A DNA stretch of 64,000 nt. Source: an uncultured Clostridia bacterium. Its GTDB lineage: Bacteria > Bacillota > Clostridia > Monoglobales > Monoglobaceae. The stretch lies in contig CANRNL010000008.1 of NCBI GenBank assembly GCA_947631965.1, positions 1 through 64,000 on the forward strand, written 5' to 3'. Positions 7,829 to 14,752 of this stretch are shown in pieces; position 1 is the first letter of the stretch; every line of letters begins with the position of its first letter. Position numbers and translations under genes: made by a program. The notes under the pieces were generated by a model. It was not told where the DNA came from. It was given only the letters and a program-made list of their open reading frames with translations, and ran no database searches.

Positions 7829-8242
7829 ATGAAAAAAACGAAAGAGCAAATAAGTTTTAACATGAAACAGGTTAGAAATAAAGACTCTAAAATTGAACTT
7901 GCCTTAAGAAAAGAGTTATGGAGCAGAGGATTAAGATATCAAAAGAATGTAACGAATATATTCGGAAAACCCGACTTGGTGTTTAAGGGTCAAAAGGTAG
8001 CTGTATTTTGCGACAGTGAGTTTTGGCACGGATATAATTGGAACGAAAGAAAAAATGATTTTAAATCCAGACAAGATTTTTGGATACCGAAAATTGAACG
8101 TAACATGGAACGCGATAAAGAAGTTACCGCCGAATTGCAAAAGCAAGGCTGGACGGTGTTAAGATTTTGGGGTAAAGAGATAAAGAAAAACGTCAAAGAG
8201 TGTGCCGATATTATTGAGAAGACAGTGAGGACCGATAAATGA
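7829..8242 (+). CDS. vsr: Very short patch repair (Vsr-like) endonuclease
   Basis: Vsr enzymes nick at T:G mismatches created by deamination of 5-methylcytosine. The 137-aa protein follows the family order: QVRNKDSKIELALRKELWSR, then GKPDLVF with the likely catalytic Asp49, FCDSEFWHG with His67, and W-x-P-K-I-E-R-N-x-x-R-D-K-E followed by GWTVLRFW. A Vsr here fits protection of C5-methylated sites made by the HpaII-type enzyme two genes downstream. The gene overlaps the next start by 4 bp. Confidence 0.9.
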   Translation: MKKTKEQISFNMKQVRNKDSKIELALRKELWSRGLRYQKNVTNIFGKPDLVFKGQKVAVFCDSEFWHGYNWNERKNDFKSRQDFWIPKIERNMERDKEVTAELQKQGWTVLRFWGKEIKKNVKECADIIEKTVRTDK

Positions 8243-8742
8243 ATTGGATGTACTTCCCCAAGAATAAAAAAATACCGCCAAATCTCAAGCAGGTTGTTGA
8301 CATTTTTCGTGAATCGGAGGATTTAATATCATCCGATATGCATCAATTAAAAAGTGACGATGTATTAAACGTGATTAAACCGGAGATGGAAAAGATTGGT
8401 TATGCCGTTGAAAAAAGTAAGGCAAAAACAGATAAGGTGAGAATTCCGGTCATGTATGGTGAAAATGGTATTCCGGAATTATCCTTTGAGGCGGATGCGT
8501 ACAACGAAACAGAAAAAATTGTTGTAGAAGTCGAAGCCGGAAGAGCTGTTACCAACTACCAATTTTTAAAAGATTTTTACGAAGCATGTTGTATGGTGGA
8601 TGCCGATTATCTTTGTATTGCTGTTAGAAAAACATACAGAAAAAGTCCGGATTATAAAAAAGTATGTCAATTTTTTACCGGTATGTATATAAGTAATAGA
8701 TTTGATATTCCCCTCAAAGGAATTTTGATAATCGGCTATTAA
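8239..8742 (+). CDS. Putative PD-(D/E)XK restriction endonuclease subunit
   Basis: A 167-aa protein with the pattern FEADAY (Asp86) then KIVVEVEAGRA (Glu97, Glu99), compatible with a PD-(D/E)XK-type nuclease core. It ends LPLKGILIIGY. I recall similar proteins beside methyltransferases but cannot name the family. It overlaps vsr by 4 bp (ATGA) and precedes the HpaII fusion, so it is probably a restriction partner of the TSPPY methyltransferase. This assignment is inferred mainly from context. Confidence 0.65.
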   Translation: MNWMYFPKNKKIPPNLKQVVDIFRESEDLISSDMHQLKSDDVLNVIKPEMEKIGYAVEKSKAKTDKVRIPVMYGENGIPELSFEADAYNETEKIVVEVEAGRAVTNYQFLKDFYEACCMVDADYLCIAVRKTYRKSPDYKKVCQFFTGMYISNRFDIPLKGILIIGY

Positions 8743-8757
8743 GGAAGGAAAAATATT

Positions 8758-10953
8758 ATGGTTTACAAAATAATTGATTTATGTGCCGGCATAGGAGGAA
8801 TACGACGTGGATTTGAGTTGGCAAAAGGGTTTAAGAATGTCTTGTCGGCAGAAATAGATAAATATGCTTGTATGACATACGAGCATTTATACGGTGAAAA
8901 TCCGGAGAATGATATTACATCGGAAGAATTTAAGAAAAAGGTTGAGAATACGGAATATGATATTCTTTTGGCGGGATTCCCGTGTCAGGCGTTCAGTCGC
9001 GCGGGAAAACAGTTGGGTTTTCACGATAAAACGAGAGGTACATTGTTTTTTGATATTGCCGATATAATTAAAAGAACAAGACCGAAAGCGTTTATGCTTG
9101 AAAATGTTGATAATTTAATTACTCATAACAAAGGAGAAACATTTGATACTATAATAAGAACACTTACAGTAGAGTTGAATTACAAGGTTATCGGAGTAAC
9201 CGGAAATGACGGCGAAATTGAATATAATGCGAGGACTTTTGTGAGAAACTCACGGAATTTTGGCGTTCCACAAAACAGACCTCGCGTTTATATTGTGGGA
9301 TTTGACAGAGAATTTTGGGGAGATGAGGTAGATAATTTGCCGAATATACTCCCGGAAAAACGTAAAAATAAGATTTATAAAGACTTAAATGATTTACTTG
9401 AAATGAATGCCAAACCGGAGTTTTTCTTAGCTTCGGGATATGTTAAAACACTGGAGAGACACAAGGCACGGCACGAGTCTAAAGGTAATGGCTTTGGATA
9501 TAAGATAGTAAATTTGCCTGAGATTGAAAATCCGGTATCAAACGCTTTGCTGGCAACGGGAGGTTCGGGAAAAGAAAGAAATCTTGTCATTGATATGCGT
9601 GACGGAATAGCAGGTATACAATTGCCATCAAGAAAAACGCCGCTTAATGATAAAGGTATAAGAACAATGACACCGCGCGAATGGGGAAAGCTGCAAGGAT
9701 TTATAAATTATGGGTTTATAGATAAAGAAGGTAATGACACCTTCTCATTTCCCCCCAGAGTTGGCAAAGCACAGCAGTACAAACAGTTCGGAAATGCTGT
9801 AACTATTCCGGCGGTGGAGGAAATGGCAAAGTTTATTAAAAAATGCTTAAAGCAGTTGGAGGAAAACAAAAAAATGACAGGTAACAAAGGTGAATGGAGC
9901 GAGTTATATACATTATTTAAGTTGGCGGCTGACGGTAGACTATATGCCGCCGATGCTGATACAAACAAGATAGAAAGCATTTACTATGATATTTTAAAAA
10001 TTATCAGAAGTCAAAAAGATGATACTTGGCAGTATATAAGAAACGGAAATATTAAGATTATAGCCGAAAGTACGGGTGCGAAAATTGCTGAAATTCCGAT
10101 TTCGGAGTTTAAGAATAACGCGGAGATACTTTTATCTTCAATAAAGGCGGTTAACAGTAAAAAAGGTTCTTTTGAAGTGCCGGCTATCGAAAGTTTCGTC
10201 AGCAAAATAAAATGCAATACTACAAAAGCAAAGTCTTCCGATAAATCTGACATTACACTTATGGTACATGATGTAAAAACAGGAAGTGATCCAACATTGG
10301 GTTTCAGTATAAAATCACAACTTGGAAGTCCGTCAACATTGTTTAATGCTTCCGGGGCAACAAATTTTGTGTATGAATTAAGTGGTCATATTTTAACCGA
10401 GAGCGAAAAAGATACGTTCCATAATTTTAAACTGTTTAAGGATAAGTTTGGCTATCTTGATTCTTTGGGAGTTAATGTATCTTTTGTAGAACCCGATAAT
10501 GATGTTTTTAACTCAAATATGATGTTGGTCGATACCAAAATGCCATTTATAATCGGAGAAATGCTTGAGAGCTTTTATAGAGGAAAAGCTAACCGAGTTG
10601 TTGATTTGACCGCTTTATGTGCGACACGCAATGTTTGTAATGTAAGCAGTCACAACAAAGATATTTTCTATGCATACAAGATAAAAGAGCTTATGACAAA
10701 TATAGCCCTTGGTATGATGCCTGCATCGCCATGGAATGGCAATTACGAAGCGACCGGTGGATATATAATAGTTAAAGAGGACGGAGATGTTTTATGTTAT
10801 CATATTTATAACAGGAATGAGTTTAGAGAATATTTGTTCAATAATACAAAGTTTGACACGCCGAGCAAAACAAAGCATCATTTTGGCGTGATTGAAGAAT
10901 CAGAAGGTAAACAGATTTTGAAATTGAATTTACAGATAAGATTTATAAAATAA
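8758..10953 (+). CDS. HpaII-type C5-methyltransferase fused to HpaII-type endonuclease
   Basis: This is a single-chain restriction-modification enzyme. Residues 1-365 are a complete C5-cytosine methyltransferase: IDLCAGIGGIRRGF (motif I), GFPCQAFS with catalytic Cys76, ENVDNL (115-120), QNRPRVYIVGF, a target-recognition region of about 190-300, and KQFGNAVTIP. From residue 373 (MTGNKGEWSELYTLFKLAAD) to 731 the sequence matches the HpaII endonuclease family, with SDITLMVHD (Asp498) and GFSIKSQLGS (Lys519). The expected target is CCGG. An internal GGAGG (9858-9862) precedes the ATG at 9874, exactly at the domain boundary, so a free endonuclease may also be made. Neither domain looks broken. Confidence 0.88.
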   Translation: MVYKIIDLCAGIGGIRRGFELAKGFKNVLSAEIDKYACMTYEHLYGENPENDITSEEFKKKVENTEYDILLAGFPCQAFSRAGKQLGFHDKTRGTLFFDIADIIKRTRPKAFMLENVDNLITHNKGETFDTIIRTLTVELNYKVIGVTGNDGEIEYNARTFVRNSRNFGVPQNRPRVYIVGFDREFWGDEVDNLPNILPEKRKNKIYKDLNDLLEMNAKPEFFLASGYVKTLERHKARHESKGNGFGYKIVNLPEIENPVSNALLATGGSGKERNLVIDMRDGIAGIQLPSRKTPLNDKGIRTMTPREWGKLQGFINYGFIDKEGNDTFSFPPRVGKAQQYKQFGNAVTIPAVEEMAKFIKKCLKQLEENKKMTGNKGEWSELYTLFKLAADGRLYAADADTNKIESIYYDILKIIRSQKDDTWQYIRNGNIKIIAESTGAKIAEIPISEFKNNAEILLSSIKAVNSKKGSFEVPAIESFVSKIKCNTTKAKSSDKSDITLMVHDVKTGSDPTLGFSIKSQLGSPSTLFNASGATNFVYELSGHILTESEKDTFHNFKLFKDKFGYLDSLGVNVSFVEPDNDVFNSNMMLVDTKMPFIIGEMLESFYRGKANRVVDLTALCATRNVCNVSSHNKDIFYAYKIKELMTNIALGMMPASPWNGNYEATGGYIIVKEDGDVLCYHIYNRNEFREYLFNNTKFDTPSKTKHHFGVIEESEGKQILKLNLQIRFIK

Positions 10954-10967
10954 TAGAGGAGATTTTT

Positions 10968-11558
10968 ATGCTAAAAGATATAGGAGTTATTAAAAAAAGA
11001 AGTAAAACATCAGATATTTTTGATGAATATTGCTGGAGATTTTATAGCATAGAATGTACGCCATCGGAGTATATAAGATTTTGCCAAGATGCATATACAA
11101 ACAACTTTACGCAAAGAAATAATTCTTTGAACGGAAAAATGTTTGAATTGATGATTGCTTCACTATGTGTGAAAGAAAATATCAAACCGATTTTCCTGCA
11201 AGCATCAGTAGCCTTTGTGCCTAATGTAGAATATGATGCCATATTATATTCGCAGGAACAATCTCCGATAAGTTTAAGCATGAAAACCAGTTTGCGCGAA
11301 AGATACAAACAAGCTGATTTAGAAGCTATAGCATTAAAATATGTACATAGGAAAGCGGAAAGCTATCTTTTGTCTTTAGACGAAAATGAAGTAAGGGATG
11401 TAAAAAATAAAATATTAAGCGGTAGCGTGTTGGGAATAAACAATGTTTTATGTGCCACATCCGGAGAGTTTGATGAATTTGTATATCGGTTGAGAGAACA
11501 AACTTTTATAAAACCTGAGAAAATTGAAGTAATAACAGCGAAAAATGTAGTTGAATAA
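10968..11558 (+). CDS. Predicted PD-(D/E)XK nuclease, orphan
   Basis: I do not recognise a named family. The 196-aa protein has Glu60 (NGKMFELM), Asp90 (VEYDAIL) and S-x-K with Lys106 (ISLSMKTSLRERYKQADLEA). That spacing fits a PD-(D/E)XK nuclease core and resembles type II endonucleases with a K-T-S-x-R-E-R motif. It has its own AGGAG site and lies 14 bp after the HpaII fusion. It may cut the site of the TSPPY methyltransferase or be an independent defence nuclease. Function is inferred from motifs only. Confidence 0.6.
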   Translation: MLKDIGVIKKRSKTSDIFDEYCWRFYSIECTPSEYIRFCQDAYTNNFTQRNNSLNGKMFELMIASLCVKENIKPIFLQASVAFVPNVEYDAILYSQEQSPISLSMKTSLRERYKQADLEAIALKYVHRKAESYLLSLDENEVRDVKNKILSGSVLGINNVLCATSGEFDEFVYRLREQTFIKPEKIEVITAKNVVE

Positions 11559-11577
11559 TAAACGGAGGAGGTAAATT

Positions 11578-12576
11578 ATGGCTAAAAATAAAGTCGCTAA
11601 GGTTTCCAGAAAAATATACTTTTATAAGGTTGTTTCTTATCTTAATGGTGAAGAAATATCTTTAAAAAAAATATTTGATATTTACATAAAACAGCTTGGC
11701 AATAATTATAGCAATTTAGAACAAAGAAATTTGGCAATTCCTCACTATGATAAATATCATTTTCTTGAAGTAGAAAAACATAGCACAGATTCAAATATAT
11801 ATAAAGGTAAGTTTTATAGTTTGCGATTATCGGATTTTCCGTATCTGTTTAATATGCAAGATGGAAGTAGGCAAGAAATTTCGTCCCAAGATTCAGACAC
11901 TTTAATGGAACAAACTCATTTTTATTGTTTTACAAATAAAAGATTGATTGTGAGTGAATATAACTTTTTTGGAGCCAGAATTGAACAACTTGCAACATAT
12001 TTGAAAAAAGTAATGGTTTCGTTACGTCCGAGTGAAACATTGGAAATATCGATAAATCCGATAGTAATACCTGAATATTTTAAGAAAATTTTAAATTGTA
12101 CTTCAATATCAAAGTTCCAATTTAAGGTTGGAGCACCCGGATTGAAATTATTAAAAGACCGCAAAATAATTGATTTTACAGATATAGCAAAAGATAATAT
12201 TGTGCCACAAAGTGAATTTTATGTGGATATAGAGATTTCTGGGGGCAATCGAAAACCACTGAAAATTCAAAATACAAAAAATATTTTAAAAAGAATAGTC
12301 GATGCTATCAGAAAGGCAAATGATATTGACAGATCAAATCCGGATGGCAATAACAATATATTTCGAAAAGCAAAAGTGCGTGCATATAATCCGGATGAGG
12401 GAAAAATTTTGCCTTACGATCTACTTGATGAGAAATTGGTGCATAATTGCTATGTTGAAAAAGTATCTAATAAGACTAAGTATGTAAATTCTGAGATTAT
12501 GTTTGATAAAATTATGGAAGCGTATCGTTTAAAAAAAGATGATGCATTAGCATATATGGAGCAAATAGATGATTAA
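11578..12576 (+). CDS. Unassigned soluble protein of a two-gene module
   Basis: A 332-aa protein of no firm family. The N-terminal half reads KIYFYKVVSYLNGEEI..., then GKFYSLRLSDFPYLF and EQTHFYCFTNKRLIVSEYN; the C-terminal half is charged and predicted soluble. There is a faint resemblance to proteins annotated as DUF6731, which I hold with low confidence. It has a strong GGAGGAGG site and overlaps the next gene, a membrane protein, by 8 bp. Soluble plus small membrane protein next to restriction genes suggests a phage-defence module, but no enzymatic motif is evident. Confidence 0.6.
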   Translation: MAKNKVAKVSRKIYFYKVVSYLNGEEISLKKIFDIYIKQLGNNYSNLEQRNLAIPHYDKYHFLEVEKHSTDSNIYKGKFYSLRLSDFPYLFNMQDGSRQEISSQDSDTLMEQTHFYCFTNKRLIVSEYNFFGARIEQLATYLKKVMVSLRPSETLEISINPIVIPEYFKKILNCTSISKFQFKVGAPGLKLLKDRKIIDFTDIAKDNIVPQSEFYVDIEISGGNRKPLKIQNTKNILKRIVDAIRKANDIDRSNPDGNNNIFRKAKVRAYNPDEGKILPYDLLDEKLVHNCYVEKVSNKTKYVNSEIMFDKIMEAYRLKKDDALAYMEQIDD

Positions 12577-13045
12577 AAAGATTTATAATAAACTATATGG
12601 GACGCATTGGCTATTTATGCATTTGATTGTTATAGCTATTTTTAATATACTTATAATATTGCTATTTAGTTATCTTGGCACTATAGACAATGTTTTTAAA
12701 TTAATAAATTATGACATAATAAATTTGTCCGGTATAATAGCGGGATTTGAGTTTGCGGGATTAAGTATTTTTATATCTTTGGAAGGTAATAAAAAGATAC
12801 AGATTTTAAAAGATATCGATTGTGACCGAGTTATATATCAAATCATTATATATTCTGTGCTATTTCTTGTTGTATCAATTATTCTTATGGTTATAGATAT
12901 AAATATATTTAATTTAATAGATTCAACAAATATACTATACACTATATTAAAACGATTTGTAGACGTTGTATCAATTATAGCGTTGGAGTTAGGATATATG
13001 TTATTTATATCAAGTATAAAACTCTTATCTTGGATATTAAAATGA
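12569..13045 (+). CDS. Four-helix membrane protein of the two-gene module
   Basis: The 158-aa protein has four hydrophobic segments, at about residues 16-38, 47-70, 88-110 and 130-156. Short loops lie between them (for example SLEGNKKIQILKDIDCD), and there is no signal peptide. It starts inside the end of the 332-aa gene (8-bp overlap), so the two are translationally coupled and probably act together. Small four-helix partners occur in several membrane-acting anti-phage systems, such as KwaA of Kiwa. Gene order and sequence do not let me assign it to any of them. Confidence 0.65.
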   Translation: MIKKIYNKLYGTHWLFMHLIVIAIFNILIILLFSYLGTIDNVFKLINYDIINLSGIIAGFEFAGLSIFISLEGNKKIQILKDIDCDRVIYQIIIYSVLFLVVSIILMVIDINIFNLIDSTNILYTILKRFVDVVSIIALELGYMLFISSIKLLSWILK

Positions 13046-13084
13046 TTTTAGAACAGTTTGATTAAAAATCATAAAAGATACTAA

Positions 13085-13381
13085 TCAAAGCTAAAAGATT
13101 TTAAAAGACTATATCCAATTATTTTAAAGAAATGGGTTATATATAAATGGGCAGAAGACGGATTTATGTTAAAAAAGATAGCTTCAAACAACAACGATTT
13201 TGATGCAATTATATCTATAATTGAAAATACCAAAGGATGGGTGCTAAGAGCAGTCATTGCAGAGCTTATTATGTATTTGAAAGTTGAAACGCATTTGTCA
13301 CAGTTATCTACACAATCATCTTTTGGCGATAAATTTATTGTTGAGTTTCTGATTATATATCTTAGGCAGCACTTGGAATAA
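13085..13381 (+). pseudogene. Possible gene fragment, no start
   Basis: An open frame of about 98 codons ends at TAA 13379-13381. It has no start codon before an internal ATG at 13166. The translated text (WVIYKWAEDGFMLKKIASNN, then ENTKGWVLRAVIAEL) looks protein-like, but I recognise no family. A second frame continues over the junction to about 13591. This may be a decayed remnant at the right edge of the cargo. Confidence 0.3.
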
Positions 13382-13622
13382 AAGGTTTTGGCGAGCGCGG
13401 ATTGTACAGAATATATTAGTTTTTGAAACTTACAAGGATGATGAATTTGTGTCAGCGTTGGTGACACAAATCAAACGGACAAATCACCTGTTTATAATGT
13501 CAAAATGGACGCCTGCTTTCTCGGCAAAATATATTTTCAAAAAGGATTTTGCATGGATTTTTGGCAAAAATAACGCTCTCGCGGCGGGGTGAGATGTTCT
13601 CGGCGCGGGAGCGGGTCGGTCG

Positions 13623-13663
13623 GTATGCAGCAGGTATGTAACGGTTTTGCTTCGAAAACTGCG
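13623..13663. repeat. Right-end integrase arm-site candidates
   Basis: GTATGCAGCAGGTATGTAAC (13623-13642) matches 1600-1619 at 18 of 20 positions in direct orientation. CTTCGAAAACTGCG (13650-13663) is the exact reverse complement of 1539-1552. Both lie just inside the right end of the element. Confidence 0.5.
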
Positions 13664-13691
13664 CAGGTTCGCGGATTTGGGAGCGGCGGTG

Positions 13692-13706
13692 TTCTCAAAG
13701 AGATAA
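13692..13706 (+). other. attR-type junction: displaced native rpsI 3' end
   Basis: TTC TCA AAG AGA TAA encodes F-S-K-R-stop, like the end of rpsI but with a different Ser codon. It is followed 19 bp later by a strong terminator. This is the expected remnant of the original rpsI end after an element brought its own replacement 3' end. Confidence 0.7.
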
Positions 13707-13725
13707 ATTTTTACACAGAATTACG

Positions 13726-13760
13726 AAAAACCCCGTAGCCTTGCGGCTTTCGGGGTTTTT
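13726..13760 (+). terminator. Displaced native terminator of rplM-rpsI
   Basis: AAAAACCCCG (13726-13735) pairs with CGGGGTTTTT (13751-13760), with an inner AGCC/GGCT stem and a T5 tail. No plus-strand gene directly precedes it apart from the rpsI-end remnant. Confidence 0.8.
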
Positions 13761-13842
13761 GTGTAGGGCGATGTTGCTGTGCGTTTGATGGAGGTTAATT
13801 TAAAATAAATCAATTTATGAGAAAGAAAACCTTGAAAAACAG

Positions 13843-13871
13843 TTGACACACCCTATTGAATAGGGTATAAT
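13843..13871 (+). promoter_or_regulatory. Toxin-antitoxin promoter with embedded palindrome
   Basis: TTGACA (13843-13848), 17 bp, TATAAT (13866-13871). The spacer carries a perfect 17-bp palindrome, ACCCTATT-G-AATAGGGT (13850-13866), whose end overlaps the -10 box. This fits autorepression by the helix-turn-helix antitoxin encoded in the operon. Confidence 0.8.
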
Positions 13872-13895
13872 GATGTTGAAATAAGGTGATACTAT

Positions 13896-14228
13896 TTGAA
13901 AAGGAAATTTGTTATGATGCCTGTTTTTGATAAACAGTGGCGGAATATGGGACTTGACGACAACGATTTACAAAGTTTGCAGGTCGAATTGTTAAACAAC
14001 CCTCAAATAGGAAACGTTATCAAAGGTACGGGGAAACTGCGGAAAATGCGTTTTGCCCTGCCAAACAAAGGCAAAAGCGGCTCAAGCCGCGTGCTCTATG
14101 TCGATTTTGTTTTGGCGGAAACTATTTATTTAATTTTCGCATATCCTAAAAATGAAAAAGATGATTTAACCGATGAGGAACGAAACAACATTAAAAAGAT
14201 GATTGATAAACTGGAACAAAGTTTGTAA
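13896..14228 (+). CDS. RelE/HigB-type toxin
   Basis: The 110-aa basic protein has the RelE/ParE-fold pattern of HigB-type mRNA interferases: an N-terminal strand-helix, KLRKMRFALPNKGKSGSSRV, then VDFVLAETIYLIFAYPKNEKDDLTDEERN. It starts at TTG 13896 after AAGGTGAT. The toxin gene comes first and the antitoxin follows 15 bp later, the order typical of HigBA. It lies just outside the right end of the rpsI element, so it is chromosomal or belongs to another insertion. Confidence 0.85.
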   Translation: MKRKFVMMPVFDKQWRNMGLDDNDLQSLQVELLNNPQIGNVIKGTGKLRKMRFALPNKGKSGSSRVLYVDFVLAETIYLIFAYPKNEKDDLTDEERNNIKKMIDKLEQSL

Positions 14229-14243
14229 CGGGAGGTGCTTTCT

Positions 14244-14555
14244 GTGAAAGTTTATGACGGAATTATGCAGGGATTGGAAGAAGCCGTTGCATATAATAAG
14301 GGAAAAATCAAAGCTAGAACAACTACAATGTCCATCGAACCCGTCCCCGATTTTGAGGCAAAAGAAATCAAAAGCATACGAAACGAGCTCGGAATGACGC
14401 AGGTTTTGTTTGCCGGATTTATGGGCGTTTCCCCAAAAACGGTTGAGGCGTGGGAAGCGGGAAGAAATATGCCGGACGGTCCGGCAAGGCGAATACTTGC
14501 GATGTTGAAAGTCGATCCGTCGCTTCCGCAAAGATTAAGCATTATTACAAAATAA
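14244..14555 (+). CDS. HigA-type helix-turn-helix antitoxin
   Basis: The 103-aa protein has a C-terminal XRE-like helix-turn-helix: IKSIRNELGMTQVLFAGFMG followed by VSPKTVEAWEAGRNMPDGPA. It should neutralise the upstream toxin and repress the operon through the palindrome in its promoter. The GTG at 14244 follows GGGAGGTG at good spacing; an earlier in-frame GTG at 14235 lies within that site. Identification as an antitoxin rests on domain plus gene order. Confidence 0.85.
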   Translation: MKVYDGIMQGLEEAVAYNKGKIKARTTTMSIEPVPDFEAKEIKSIRNELGMTQVLFAGFMGVSPKTVEAWEAGRNMPDGPARRILAMLKVDPSLPQRLSIITK

Positions 14556-14571
14556 ACGTATATACCTGTTT

Positions 14572-14666
14572 CAAGAGCAACACACCCGTGTTGCTCTTTT
14601 GTTGATTTTTTGCGGCGGATATGGTATGATCTTTCCATAATCAAACAAATTGACAAATCGGATTTT
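14572..14666 (+). repeat. Terminator-promoter unit, copy 1
   Basis: AAGAGCAACAC...GTGTTGCTCTTTT is a terminator for the toxin-antitoxin operon. It is followed by TTGATT (14602-14607), 17 bp and TATGAT (14625-14630), a promoter for the YoaK-like gene. The whole unit matches 15555-15650 over about 95 bp at roughly 80 percent identity by eye. Confidence 0.65.
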
Positions 14667-14752
14667 TGCCATAAGCTTCACGCAACAAACCTTGCGGCGA
14701 AAAAACCGGCAACCCGAAACTCAATAATGTTAAATAAGGAATGAATTTAGAC

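Larger units (their letters stand above)
1500..13706. mobile_element. Integrative mobilizable element in rpsI, about 12.2 kb
   Basis: The element is bounded by the rpsI-end direct repeat. It encodes a tyrosine integrase at the left end facing rpsI, a divergent XRE repressor, small accessory proteins, a MobA/MobL relaxase and a block of restriction-modification and unknown genes. No type IV secretion genes are present, so it is mobilizable rather than self-conjugative. The cargo from about 6.4 to 13.4 kb is clearly AT-richer than the flanking chromosome. The native rpsI terminator now lies outside the right end at 13726-13760. Confidence 0.8.

Noticed and set aside
11578-13045. Assignment of the two-gene module to Kiwa
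   Set aside because: Kiwa has the membrane gene first and a DUF4868 partner; neither order nor recognisable sequence matches.
1600-13642. GTATGCAGCA repeat as the actual attachment core
   Set aside because: The rpsI 3'-end repeat with synonymous codons and displaced terminator is a better core; the other repeats lie inside it and fit arm sites.
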